From assembly GCA_003260075.1 (NCBI GenBank), contig QLIY01000427.1, forward strand, positions 55,612 to 119,611: DNA of 64,000 bases, written 5' to 3'. The position numbers and the translations under genes are program-made. The notes below the pieces were generated by a model. The model saw nothing but the letters and a program-made list of their open reading frames with translations. It ran no database searches and was not told where the DNA came from. Below are positions 1-12,900 of this stretch, piece after piece. The stretch's first letter is position 1. Each line of letters begins with the position of its first letter. Origin of the DNA: Phallusia mammillata. Its lineage: Eukaryota; Chordata; Ascidiacea; Phlebobranchia; Ascidiidae.

Positions 1-616
1 GGTGATTGGTGTCTGGTGGAACTTAATGCCAACCGATCAGCTTGATTTTCTCGACAGTTTGCTTTGGATCGTGCTGGTGAAACCGCTTCTGTTCAGAACC
101 AAGCCACCGTTTCAATGCGGCCAAGGTTAAATATCCCGGTATTCAACGTAAAGCGGCGTGCAAACCATATTTTGAGCTAGCGATTTTTGTCTTTGCACCC
201 CACCCTAGAGCATTATTTATGTTAGTAAACACAAGACTGATTAATAAACAAGATACGGGTCTTGTTTATTCAAAGATTGCTCCAATACCTTATCTGCATG
301 CCGACCAGAGCAACCCGTAATCTCAATAATTTTAAAATATGAATTGTTGTATTCAATTAAGATCATCTTATTGTTTGTTTTACAACTAGCCAGATACATT
401 GGTACATATCGGACGTACGTCACCGAAAGCTTTGAAGCATTGTAACAAATTGACGCACACACGGACTCTTAACATTGGGATCAAAGTAAAGATTCAGGTT
501 GAAAATGCGATCCGGTTTCCCGCACAAATTCCTCCGAATTACCAAATCGCTCTAATCCTTAAAGCGCCTAAAAAGCACGTAACGCGCCACAACAAAACAA
601 GTAAAATTTAACCGAA

Positions 617-1009
617 AGAAACAACTTGGACCAACTTGATATTCTCGCCGGAATTCGATTTACGCAGTCGCCTACCAATAGTGACGTCACTGCTTACGTC
701 ATAGGGTTTGTCTGTTCGAGTGGGGTTAAGATTATCAGCTGAAGAGGAGGAAAGCTATCCAAAAGAACCCCAGGGGTCGAAGTACCGGGGTAACTTGACC
801 CAGACAATCCCCCCCCCCAGAAACAACTTGGACCAACTTGATATTCTCGCCGGAATTCGATTTACGTAGTCGCCTACCGATAGTGACCTCACTGCTTACG
901 TCACGGGGTTTGTCTGTTCGAGTGGGGTGAAGATTATCAGCTGAAGAGGAGGAAAGCTATCCAAAGGAGCCGCAGGGGTCGTAGCACCGAGGTAACTTGA
1001 CCCAGACGA
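617..1009. repeat. Head-to-tail copy pair joined by C-run 809-818
   Basis: 617-808 recurs at 819-1009 (starts agaaacaacttggacc) with scattered substitutions. The copies are separated only by ten C. Confidence 0.9.
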
Positions 1010-1030
1010 TTGCGGGTAAGGGGGACGTGA

Positions 1031-1097
1031 GCAATTGTCGTCACCTGTCGATGTGGTGCCCCCCCCCCAGCAATTGTCGTCACCTGTCGATGTGGTG
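1031..1097. repeat. Copy pair joined by C-run 1059-1068
   Basis: A 28-base segment (gcaattgtcgtcacctgtcg...) occurs at 1031-1058 and again at 1070-1097, identical on both sides of ten C. Confidence 0.9.
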
Positions 1098-1592
1098 ACT
1101 GTGGTTTGTATTGACTGAGGTCAAGGGTCGTCGAATTCTGGCGATTACGTGACGTTACCTATTAACTTTGGAATTAGCTTGAAAAGGGGAAGTAAAGAAA
1201 GATACATGCGCGGGGTGACTTAAGCAAAAACTGTTTGTTTCAACTTAACAAGTGACTGTTGTGTAAAATTGTTTTGAGAATGTTGGCTAAAAAGCTTTGG
1301 TAAATCGTAAAACGTTCCCCCCCCCCAATCCCGGGATAAGCCAAAGTGGCAAATTTGAGAAACCCTAGTGGTGACTGTGGTGTATTGACTGAGGTCAAGG
1401 GTCGACGAATTCTGGCGATGACGTGACATTACGTATTAACTTTGGAATTACCTTGAAAGGGGGAAGTAAAGAAAGATACATGCGCGGGGTGACTTATTAG
1501 GCAAAAACTGATTATTTCAACTTAACAAGTGGTTGTTGTGTATTTTTTTGGGTATGTTGGCTAAAAAGCTTTGGTAAATCGTAAAGCGTTAA
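1093..1592. repeat. Copy pair around C-run 1317-1326
   Basis: 1093-1314 recurs at about 1369-1592 (ggtgactgtgg...gggaagtaaagaaagatacatg) with small differences. A 42-base unshared piece follows the C-run. Confidence 0.85.
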
Positions 1593-1652
1593 AAACTTTG
1601 GCAAAAATGTGTTTTGTCAGCTTAGTGCATTATCGGTCACCACAAATATATT

Positions 1653-1920
1653 TCGATTGTTTTTAAATTGAACGTTTGTTTGCAAGTGAATTTAAGAACA
1701 AGCTTGATTTCCAAGAGTGTATCAAGATAAATATACGCCATGCGTACTGACACATACAATTCCGATGCCTATTAGTTTACCCCCCCCCCTCGATTGTTTA
1801 TAAATTGAACGTTTCTACGTTTGTTTGCAAGTGAATTTAAGAACACGCTTGATTACCAATAGTGTATCAAGATAAACATACGTCAAGCGTACTGGCACAT
1901 TCAGTTCTGATGCTTTTTAG
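1653..1920. repeat. Copy pair joined by C-run 1780-1789
   Basis: 1653-1779 (tcgattgtttttaaattgaac...) recurs at 1790-1920 with substitutions and one 7-base insertion. Confidence 0.9.
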
Positions 1921-2558
1921 TTTTCTAGAGGAAGCGAAACATCCATTAGTAATATTTCTGACGACAACACCGGCTTAGAGCGGGTTTGTCAGTCCATGTG
2001 GTCGTGAATGGCCCTTGCGGTCCAACGGACAAACGTCCACGTTTAGTGGGAGAATCTCACGAGGAAATGAATAACTTCTAATCCCGTTTTGTTGCGTAAA
2101 CATCACGTCGGATCCGTAAAAGTATCACGTTAGTCAGCAGCCGAAACTTCCTACTACAGTGTTCCCGCCAGTTCAAAAGCACTTGAACGAGATACGTTAA
2201 AGTACGTAGGTCGGTGTAGCTTTTTTAGACTGAGTCGCCAAAGGTTCGCGACGCGTATCCTTCTGTACACAGAAAATAGAATGGAAAACTAAGAAAGCTT
2301 GTATTGCAACCAGAATCTGCTCAACATAATGTAAATATTTGATAAAGCCATTGCCCGAAAACAATATTAGAACGATTTGGTAAAGCCTTACCCGCGTTTG
2401 GTATCTGATAATTACAATCTAAAAGCGGAGAGACTTTAACTAAGCGCTCAATACTATTTAGGGTTAAAAACAAACGTCTAATTTCTGAATTTTACCTGAA
2501 CCTCATTCCTGCCCATATACGGTCATCGAAACACGTCAATCACCTTGTGACGTCATAG

Positions 2559-2562
<4 letters not shown>

Positions 2563-2614
<52 letters not shown>
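2563..2614. repeat. Run of 52 C, no flanking duplication seen
   Basis: This is an uninterrupted homopolymer. The flanks do not repeat each other over the distance I compared. Probably a gap or read artefact. Confidence 0.8.
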
Positions 2615-2615
<1 letters not shown>

Positions 2616-3144
2616 TGACTATGGGGGCTTTACTTTATGGTTCGAGTCACTGTGAAAGAAACACTCGGTCGGGTTTGCACTAAATCGTCGCTCAGCGCAC
2701 GGGCTTATGTGTTGGTCCATCCGTGCAAGATGTTTATCAACAAATAACGCACGCTGTTCTCGTCAACAACTTTGCCGAAGCAGCTTGAGTCCCGGTGCTG
2801 ACAAATTGTTCTTAACAAGCAGGCTGTGCTGCAACCCCGCAACTATGATTATATGCGCTCAAGTGCTGAGGAAAAGTGAAACAGCGATACAACACAATGG
2901 GGGACAATAACGGGTACATGCACGTATCCAAAAGATTGTTTAAATTTTTGTTCGTTTATTCGACAAAACAAAATTACCACAAAACTATATATTGGTCGTG
3001 TTTTAACGGGGTTTGAACCAATGACATTGTCGAGTACAACTTCCGATTTTTTGCGTGTATGGATGCAGTGCCTAAAATCATTCGGCTTCTCCCTGTCGAT
3101 AATCGTCTATATTTTTTCACGGGGTTCGAACCCAGGAATCGTCT

Positions 3145-3148
<4 letters not shown>

Positions 3149-3207
<59 letters not shown>

Positions 3208-3325
3208 NTTTTTTTTCACGGGGTTCGAACCCAGGACTCTCCCGGGGACGAATCCCGATCAGGGTTTTTTTATGTCTGTAATTCTTGAAAAATATAATTC
3301 AGTAAGACCCGCTGCGCCACGTAGT
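3149..3325 (-). mobile_element. tRNA-derived SINE with long poly(A) tail
   Basis: On the minus strand a box-A-like segment (GTGGCGCAGCGGGTC, 3306-3320) is followed by a box-B-like GGGTTCGAACCCC (about 3222-3234), then GTG and a run of about 67 A (seen as T at 3149-3217, with one N). Internal Pol III promoter plus A-tail is the standard SINE plan. A second box-B-plus-A stretch sits just below (about 3110-3140), so two units may be nested or the tail re-copied. Confidence 0.65.
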
Positions 3326-3688
3326 GGTCATTTCTTGGAAATATAGTCAGTCGACTTTACGCAAGTTCGTCAGTGCTGCGTCATTGACGATTTTTTGATG
3401 GATGATGTTTTCGCGCTTATTTGAGAGAAAAATCCGACTTATAAAGCACTTAAACGCTGAATGGCAGTATTCTGGTAATAATCCAGGGAGAGACTTTCCA
3501 AAAATGCCCATTTCTCATTTATCTGTTTATCACATAGCACGTGTTTCGATACCGGGATCGGCATATCGTTTCATTCTAAAAATAACTTTTAAAATATCAG
3601 GGAAATTACCGGTTGTGAAGTCACATTGAAAGTCATTTCTGTTAAACGTTCAAAAAAGGTTTTATCCAGGGATAGAATTTATCCGGTT

Positions 3689-3860
3689 CGATCCGGTTCT
3701 TAACATACTGTTCAAACAATTTGTTAACTAACACTATCTGAGGCTAAAAATACAGTCAGTAAAAAGTTAACCCCCCCCCCCCCGGTTCTTAACATACTGT
3801 TCAAACAATTTGTTAACTAACACTATCTGTGTGGCTAAAAATACAGTCAGTAAAAAGTTA
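3689..3860. repeat. Copy pair joined by C-run 3771-3783
   Basis: cggttcttaacatactgttc...aaaaagttaa occurs before and after the C-run; the second copy has an extra gtg. Confidence 0.9.
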
Positions 3861-5404
3861 ATGAACCCAAAACAGCCAGTTCCTAAAACACTGTTTTGGA
3901 AATTGTTAAATTCTAAAATCATATTGATAAAAATACCGTCAGTATAAAACGTTAAGCAATCTAAAGTGTGTGTACAAAATGTCTACAATGACATTTACAA
4001 TGAATACAATGTCAAATACTAGGCAACGAAGTCCATATTTTGATTGTCGGCGAAACGTCTCCAGTTTTCGCAAACAACAAACTGCATCCACATTTTATTC
4101 CCAACTTAAATCCCATAGCCGTCAGTGCAGATTGATGAACATCACGCGCTAACAAAAAGCCCGCGACACCTCGCATGACAGGAAGGACGATAGGTCAGGC
4201 TTAATCCGGACCTGTGGCGAGCTATGATTTGATTTACCGTGGTTCGGGAGCTGACACCATCAGCAGTAATGGAATTTTACACAAGCGGACATCGATCACG
4301 GCTTGAAGATTTGCCGCTGTGATTGCGGTCTCTTTAGAAGTTGCTCTTGAGCAATGAAAATTGCTGAATCAGATTAATCGCTACGGCGGTGGTCTAAGTC
4401 TTTAATGCGCGAAGGACCTTGTTCCGATTATAAGTATTCGACGATCACGACAACCGAAGTTGATCCTCTTTTCCTGGGCCCGCGTAAAGTTTGTGCACTT
4501 TGAGGTCGTATCGTGATCCAAGAATAAACTTGTGTCTTTTGATGTGCACTTGTTTTGTTTTTTAACATTTTCATAACTTCCATTTGAACATATTGTTTTT
4601 CGTAAGCGTTAAGCACGCCTTGAAAGTAAAAGAAATTTCCCACATTAAGGCCTTTTCCACATCGAAGACAGACTAATGCTAAAAAATTAAACCCAATACA
4701 CTTTAAATGAACATATCAGTTGACACTATGGCAGTTTGGTCTTATTTATGCGTGGCAGCTATACTTTGTTGCATTCCGTCAAACGTGCTTTCAGCCAATA
4801 CACTTACACAACATTCAATGCAAAGAACTTGTTTGGCAGTGAAGTGATTTCGAAATCCCATTGATTGTGAATGGCACGTATTTAAAGTCTATGACTTAAT
4901 CCAAATTATCATTTCAATACGAATCGTTTGCGTCAACTTAAAGACGGCAAACCGGACGGTTTCGTTATAGTTTTGGTAAAAGTCGGCGCCAAAGGCAAGA
5001 GATAAAGGTGGATTAGTTATGAAAGCACTTGCAATTGACTGACTGGTGTGGGAGCAATGTCAACGTTACTGTTCTTGCCAAGGTAAACAAGTCTATCTGT
5101 CAAGTGTTGGTTGACACATGCCAGAAATTAAAGCGGTTTTCTTTACGACTTTAATACAGTATGCGATGCTAGATTCGAAGTCAGAATCACCGTTTACATT
5201 AATATATGTTGTTTAAACACGACAAAATGCAATATCAACGTCAATGAATTAATACAATTGTTACTGATGTTTGGAATTTGTATGGTGCAAAGCTTTTTAA
5301 TGTTTTTACTCCACCGCCTCAGTTTACAATAGTCGTTTGAAATAAAACAGCTATTTTTCACCAACAAACATATTATAATGCTTTGTATCAGAGTTGTGAG
5401 TAAA

Positions 5405-5560
5405 CTACCCTGAAACCGGCCGAACCCTTTTTTTACAACAAAGCCCGAATTAGGCCAGAATGTTGACGAACCTGCAACATAAATAAGCCTAACTGTAAAG
5501 TCAGGCCCGAATCAAGCCCATTTTGTTTTAACTTAGGTTCGAACCTAAACCCGATCCAAA
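5405..5560. repeat. Dispersed CCCGAACC-rich repeat, copy 1
   Basis: It shares the order aagtcaggcccgaatcaagccc - ttt - aact - ggttcgaacc - cccga with 53801-53966 in the same orientation. It is diverged and non-coding. Confidence 0.5.
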
Positions 5561-6204
5561 AAGCCCGACCCATTTGCAACTCTGCATGGGCTGACAAAGT
5601 TCATACCGCACACGTAATTTTATACACAACGCCCAGGTTAAAAGTCCTGGTTTAGAGAACATATTTGTGAATGGGCATAACCACGGCGCCTGCGCTCTTT
5701 TGCGCGTCGCGGAAGTCTCCACCTCAAGTTCTCAACACACTAACACATTTCAAACGAAAGGTGAGCCAGCAGGTTATGCCCGCATATTCAAAGTAACTTA
5801 TTTCTCAGCAAATGTTATTCGAGAATGCAGATCGGTCAAGTCGCCACTTGACAAAGAAACACGCGCCCAAAAACAATTCCCGCGACTTTTAAACTCCCAC
5901 CTTCCATTGGTGAAAGAAGCCGGCGGGCGGGGTACCTTTCAAGACAGCGTGACGAGTTAGGGCGGCATCTGGGTACATGGGGTTAAACAAAAATGTCCGC
6001 AATCCTAAATAGGAAACGCATTTCAAGTGTGCGTTAATACTGTGACGTTTGGCAAAGCATTTGTACACGGCAGGGGTGCGTTTATTTTTGAACTGGGGAG
6101 TTTGTATTGGTGTGTCAGGCGCAAGGGGTGGTTCCCTGCGACGCCGACCTGTCCGGGTGTTACTTGCGCTTATTTGGAGCTTTCCAGAAAATGTGAAGCC
6201 TGGT

Positions 6205-6913
6205 TGGGAAAAAATATACACTTAAAATTCCAGTTTGGGACAGAACTTAACAATAGGCTAACAATCGTCATGCCTAATCAGAAACTAGCCCCTAACGCAG
6301 TTTCTCAATTGGCATCCGAAACACCTTTTTTGGACGGTTTGTTTGTTTTGTCTCATGAGCAAATGTACAAAAATGTCTCAACACAGTTTTGTTTCCAAGT
6401 ACACTTTATGCTTTTGCTTTTGTTGAAAATAGTAACTGGTCAACGCCTCACCGGGGCCAATGACACCAACTTCTGAAAAAAAAGTTGGTGAAAAATATAC
6501 AGTAAAAATTTCTGGTGGAACCGCACTTAACAATAAAGTACCAAGCGCAATGGCGGATCAGAAACTACCCCAAAACGTACTTTCTCAATTAGCAGTTGAA
6601 AAGAGACTATCAACCAAGAAAACCTAATTTGGCAGTTTTAAGGGTTGCTTTGGCTAATATTCAAAACAATAGGGTCCCAATATAAAAGTAGCCAATAAGC
6701 TGGAGACTTTAAGGTCGAAACACTTAATGTACAGTATATACGGTTAATAATATGGTCACAAATGTAAAACATCGGCCCAAATTAATTTTTGTAATAACCT
6801 GTTTAGATTTAGAGCTAAACTAATTTCTTTTGTGAGAATTGGTTATGTTTATAAGCCTTCTGAACGCCTTACTGGGGTCAATAACCCCAACTTGAAAAGT
6901 ACAATAAAATATC
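6205..6913. repeat. Diverged tandem repeat, period about 285 bp
   Basis: The segment around 6210-6330 (aaaaatatacacttaaaatt...ctcaattggcatc) recurs at about 6490-6600 with roughly 75% identity. The phrase cgcctcaccggggccaatgacaccaactt (6441-6469) recurs at 6865-6893 as cgccttactggggtcaataaccccaactt. No poly-C joint is involved and divergence is high, so this is an old genomic duplication, not an assembly copy. Confidence 0.6.
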
Positions 6914-8009
6914 TTACATGCCTGCCGTGCAACGTCACAGCGCCGATTGAAATTCTTCGATGATGCGACGATTGCAATGACGGCTCAGATTTCAAGTGTA
7001 CGGTTGCGCGCGAAACATTGCCAGGGTGTCGCGTTTCGCGCGGGTCTGAAATGATGCGGTAACGAGCGACATCGCGTGACAGAAGGTCGTTTAGTTGGCA
7101 AGTTTCGGCAAATACTTTTAAGATCGGATTTCAATGCGCTATTTGGTAGGTTAAGTTGTCCAAACATGTTCGTTCAGGCCCTAATGTGGAAGTAAACAAG
7201 GTTTTGCAAGCGCAGTGTGACGCATAGACAACGCATTTAAACGGACAAACAGCTTCATATCGTGGTAAATTACAGATCGACGAAATGATTTACGACTTAC
7301 AACCGAAATTAAAGTTGTTTTGAGCGTTTTTTTTTTTTTGTATCTTGGCCAAACTGAAACGCTTTTTACAGGGCTAACGTATTCGGTTTTGAATATTGTG
7401 TTGTTGCCTATTGCATATATCTCATTCGAAGGGTCTCAAGGTATTTTGTTTTTTGTTGCATAGTAAACACGAGACAATTCCAACTTTTACCTTCATAAAT
7501 GATTAAATGCACGGCTAACATAAACTGTCAAAAGGAGCTTGTCATGGATCGTAGGGAAAGGTCCACCTAGCATAGACAGAACTTTCACAACAGAGATAGA
7601 GATTTTACTCACAACGACACGACACACATGCCATCCAGGTCAAACACGTCACGATCGGCGGGATTGCATTGCGCAACGAACGAAATACGTCATCACATGA
7701 CGTCACAAACGCACAGCAGACGCAAAAGGAAAAGGCACCGGCTCGAGAGGAAAATTGGCTGGTTAGTATAATTTCAAGAAGAAAAACAGGCGTAAGTGAG
7801 GATATTTTTTCTTCTGTTGATTCATGTGTATTGGTATTGATGGAAATAGAGTTTTGAGTTAGATATTTATAATTTAGTATTATACAAAAACGGGCAATTG
7901 TGGCGTTCCAAGTGGGTAAAACAATACTTTGCTTGGTGAGTGTCCATACGACTGGCAAGTTAGTGTAGGTCAAATTCAAATGAAGTACTAGTACAGCGTC
8001 CAAATGCAA

Positions 8010-8046
8010 TGTACAAGTTCCAGTACAAGTTCCAGTACAAGTACGA
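8010..8046. repeat. Short 12-bp tandem repeat (about 3 copies)
   Basis: gtacaagttcca is repeated three times with the last copy truncated. It is non-coding. Confidence 0.8.
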
Positions 8047-9919
8047 CTACAGAAGTGGTAATAAATATGAAGTAAGTCCAAGCACGTGGGTTAGTATGTA
8101 TAACTTATGTAAAAAAAGTTCGATGTATAAATTATGTACTATCGTTTATCAGTAATTCATGGTAACCTAGGGCTTCAAAAAGAACCTTAGGGCAGTAGGC
8201 AAATTGGTAATACTGGCAGGTGTAGCATAAAAGCAACGCAGTTAACCTTTATGGCACCAAAGTCAAACGTATTAACACTGAAATAAGATTGGCAGATATG
8301 GAAGAAATTTAGAGGTTAAATGGGCTTCTGCATTTTTTCAGCCCTGGAAGTGTAAAAAAAAACTGCAACAGGGCTATAGAATTTCGCGGTACAAACAATT
8401 AGGCAGTTTGAAAGCCAGCGCTTTGCTACATCTTTTAGGTTAGGTTCGTGCAGATTGCGAAGATTTAAAGCGCGTAATGTGAGAAAATAATACATTTATT
8501 TTTTGAACGCATGTAAATAAATCAGTTTGGGCAAACAAGGGTATAGTTATTCCTTTTTAAACTGCTTTGGCATAATTGCAGAGCTAAAATCTATAATGTT
8601 TCTGTTAAGCACTGAAATGCCAAAGCGAAACACACACATCAGGTAGACTGAAAATGTTCTTTAGACTGCAATGGTGTCTGCAAGGCTAAGTATAAAAGTA
8701 AACGGAATACCATGCCAAGAGAGAAGTGCAACCAAGCAATAAAAGCAAGGAAAAAAGTTCAACAAACAAAACATTCCACGGGAGGTTATCACAAAAAATT
8801 GTTACAAATAAATTTAGGCTGCTGGGCAATATGTGTTTTTTATGAGGACGCCTTCCGCATGTGCGCGTGTCATTCCACCGAACCTGCTTGATGGATTGCA
8901 GTGTTACGCTTCGCTGGTTTTAGCGGTATTGTTTTTTATCGTGTATTGTGTGACGTCACGCCCATATCCCTTCGCCGTCGTCCTGAGAAAAGATTGAAAA
9001 AAATGAACGAATTGGGTTTCGATTTTGCGGCTACGAATAGACCTTCGTTAGACAACAAGACATGGTTTGGTAAAAAGCAAGACTCCAAGAAACGTTACCT
9101 GCAGTTGAATCACCCAACATACATCCAAATAGACCCACCAAAGGTCCAACGTAACTGACGTAACGGTCATAAAATTTCATAATCAAGTACTAGGTGCGTT
9201 GATATCTTATTACTAGGCGCATTTTAGCCATTACGCAAGGCAAAAATTCCACCAACTAACTTACAACATCAAACGACCATGGTCTCCTGCGTTAATTAGT
9301 CCATTATTTGTGCGCAAGCCAATCCCACACAATACCGGTCACATTTGACTCAAGTGTGCGAAAACCATAAAACGCAGAGTTCACCGGTAGGTTAATTACC
9401 GTTGCAGTGCGGTTATTTCGGGCGAGATCATTGCGCTACGCCTAAAATTGGTGCTGAAATTGCCGCCTATTTTGCAGCGATTCTGTATGGGGATTTTTCA
9501 GCCGCCTGGCCATCGTTTAGTTGGTGTCATCTCGCGACAGTTAAGGTTCGTAGAACTGAATTACAATTGTCGCGAAGGAATGTATTTGTTACGGCAAAGT
9601 GCGTTATGTTATCGCCATAGGTGCACGCTTTTCGCAGGACTGTTTCAATATTCGATCCCCTTTAACGTATTTTTGTATGAATAATTTGGAGCACCGTAAA
9701 GCATAAATGATATCCCTTTGAATTTTTAAACGCATTTACACAACTTAATCTAATTAGCACACACGATTCGGTTTGTTAAAACACAATAATCTTTTTATTA
9801 TAACCCTAGGTCTTTACAACACAGACGTGAAAATTTGCCGCGTCAGCAAATTGTGTCTTGATTTTTTTCTGTGACCAAAACAAAAAAGTGCAAGGTGTTT
9901 GTGAAAACACAAAACTTAC

Positions 9920-12900
9920 TTCAGCACTGTTGGGTCTGTAACGTGTCTTGCCGTTGCCCTGCTGTGATTTGCTGCTTTGCGGTGGGTGTGGCGAGGGTGT
10001 GTCCGCTGCGTCCTGCATCAGGTTCAGGCGGTTCTGGGTCTGTCAAAACAAACAGCAATAACAAAGAGGCAAATTAAGCAACTAAACTGAACAGTTAGTA
10101 GCGCTTTAGGGGCGATAAAATATAACATAGAAAGGGACGTGGACATTCAAAATTGCAATCCATTAAGAAGTAACAAATTGGGTGATATTTAATCTGTAGA
10201 AATTCTTCAAATAAGATTCAAGCCAAAACGTCGGTGTTAAAAATACGGAAAACGACCTATAATCACCCAAAAAGGCATTAATTTGTAAATTCGAGTTCAA
10301 TTTAAAGTATTCCCACCAAGATTGCGTAACAACATACGTCCAACGGCATTCCTGTACTCCACACCTTATTTTAACACCGACCTGGGCATGAAATGATAAG
10401 TGTCGGCTCTTAATACACGATCATCGTACAAAGCATCTCTATTGTTTCGACGCTGGACGCACAAATGCTAAAGACCAGACGGCACTTAAGATAACTCGGC
10501 CATTTCAAGTGCTGCTGATTGGTTATTCCGCGAAGAGTGATTAAAGATAAGAAGACCTATTGTGTTGAATGTGTACGTTAGCCATTTTGGTTACTTATAA
10601 TAACAGCTCCGGTGTTCACGATGTGAATTGCGCTTAGTCATTTGCATTGAGTTAAAAGTTCGTGACCGGAGAATTGGTAAAGAATTGTCATTAGCCAATT
10701 GAAGACAGCGTGCTATTAGAAGGAACAAAATCCACGTGGGAAATTATAGCGTCAATTTTTAGTTGCTTTGTGAAAGATTAACTTAAATTTAGTCACTTGA
10801 ATATTGAAAGAAACTTGCTGGTCAGAACCGTTTGTTACCTAGTTGTTACTTTAAAACAGAAAAAAGCAGGCATTCGGTTTACTAGCAGTAATCACATCTA
10901 TAACAACACAAATAGGAAATTAAAAAAAACTTGAAAATTGCAGCAACAACGGCTTCAATACTCGACCAATATTAAGACGTGCGACCAAAACATAATTATG
11001 GTAATAGCGTTTGTGTAAAAACAGAATTTTGTAATTCATATGGTGAAAATGTACAAGGAATCCCTAGAGACGTATGATATTACCATATGTTTGAATAACA
11101 ATACATTCTATCAAACACTTTCATTGGTGGTGTTGGCCAGAGCACTATAGGCCAGGGCTTCTCAAACTTTCTGGCTCTGCGACCCCATTTTAGAAAAAAA
11201 ATTTCCACACGACCCCTTGATGGATATAGCCTGTACACGTGAATGATGTTTAAACAATAAATTTACGCACGTATATCATTTATTGTGACAAATATAATAA
11301 CGCATGACGTTTCTCGACACCAAAATTATATTCCGCTACCCACAATTTGAAAAGCCCTGCTATAGGCAGATATAAATTAAGCGTGGCATCAAAATATGAC
11401 ATTTCAATATCTTACACCTGCNAGCCTATACACGTGAATGATGTTTAAACAATAAATTTACGCACGTATATCATTTATTGTGACAAATATAATAACGCAT
11501 GATGTTTCTCGACCCCAAAATTATATTCCGCTACCCACAATTTGAAAAGCCCTGCTATAGGCAGATATAAATTAAGCGTGGCATCAAAATATGACATTTC
11601 AATATCTTACACCTGCTCATTATTGCCTCTAGCGGCAGCCCTCGGTTACAACAAAAGATGTGAGGAGCAAATTTAGCAACAAACAGCTCAATGGAATGTT
11701 AAATTGGACACTCAAATTGGCGGCTCGGCAAAATAAGGAAAATATTCGGTTCCACAAACGACATGAGGTTGTTTACCCAAATCTCAGCAGCTGACTATAG
11801 AAATAATTGACGGTTTCGTATTTAATTTTCTCTTCCTTGAAATGATGTCATCAATGTTAGTTTGATCAAATGGCGGGAAATGGCCATAAGTGACCATCGC
11901 AGATGTTTTGAGTGGTTTTATGGAAGTTTTAAAGGAAAGACAAATATAATGGCTCAAATAGACGTAAAAAGTGACATATAAAATGCTCATGCCATCGTCA
12001 GTAATGTGAGGGGCTGCATCAGTAAACCCCGTTTATAAACACTCGAGTAACATAAAAGATGAAGTGTTGCCACAATATAGTTGTCATTGTCAGGTTTAAT
12101 TAAAGGATGTTTTCAATTCAATCGTTGTCAACATATAACTGCCACTGGTTCAGGGCTACCATGTGTTTTGAGTTTTCGTAACAAATTACCGGGCACTGCT
12201 AAACGTGTGATCAGGAATCCATCAACAACAGCTTTAAAAATTCCCAAATGTGTGCACGACCTGTACAAATTATCCCCTACTGTTACAATCTTCCCACTAT
12301 ATCACCACACGACCGCGGGAAGGTTAACAAGTCGTGTTGGCAATTTGTTTTTGCGGTTTCAAGCCAACAGCTGCTGAAACACAGGTTACGGGCACAATAG
12401 TTAGCAATCGGCGCTGACCGCTCTACGCTAAATCACCGCCTTCCTGTTGAATTGACCCGCGGACTCGAGGTTAAACAGCGCGAGGTACAATGCCACGAGG
12501 CCAAACACCGCTGAATATCATCCGCGGGAAAACGGGAGTTAAATCATGGCCGAGGCGCAAACTAGCGCCCTGAGGAATTCTAATTGCTGGGTTGTGTGTT
12601 ACGTGATCGGGTTCAGGAGTTTAGACCGGTTGCTTGCACAGGAAACGACCACTTGTGCCTACGTAAAAAAGATGCAAAATGTTGTGAGAAGTATGTATCC
12701 GTAAATCTTGATTCAGCGAATTAACCAAACTGCACCTGCAAAAATATTCGATGCGACAGTATGGTTGTGAGGTCTCAGAAACGCTTGCCAAAAACGCAAA
12801 GTTCGGAGGAATTTAAATGCACCAAGACAGCACATAGTCGCAGCGAACCACAAGTGTTTTGACCACCAGTGATAGAGATTTTGCCATATTGTCAATGGAG

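Larger units (their letters stand above)
1..9919. other. Non-coding 5' part of the window (ERC downstream or last intron)
   Basis: I found no convincing exon on either strand. The missing C-terminal ERC exon(s) may be here but unrecognised, or lie below position 1. Contents are the stitched copies (617-1920, 3689-3860), the SINE (3149-3325), old repeats (5405-5560, 6205-6913) and a 12-bp repeat at 8010. Confidence 0.6.

Noticed and set aside
809-818. C-runs as i-motif/G-quadruplex regulatory elements
   Set aside because: One-strand bias and exact placement at copy joints favour an assembly artefact.
617-1009. Genuine tandem gene-regulatory duplications
   Set aside because: The same pattern recurs in unrelated places with filler C or N between copies; allelic stitching explains all of them.
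3222-3320. tRNA gene
   Set aside because: Only A- and B-box-like segments; no cloverleaf with anticodon arm could be built, so SINE is the better call.
2974-3346. Poly-Lys and poly-Phe ORFs
   Set aside because: Translations of the SINE A-tail.
6027-6476. 149-aa plus-strand ORF
   Set aside because: Overlaps a diverged tandem repeat, shows no recognisable domain and has no supporting splice structure; likely chance.
7605-8081. 158-aa minus ORF with CTGTCTGTCT
   Set aside because: Low-complexity 12-bp repeat and no family similarity; also tested as a missing ERC C-terminus without success.
8901-9158. 85-aa plus ORF, basic, ends VQRN
   Set aside because: Composition looks somewhat protein-like but no recognised family, splice sites or start context; not strong enough to report as a gene.
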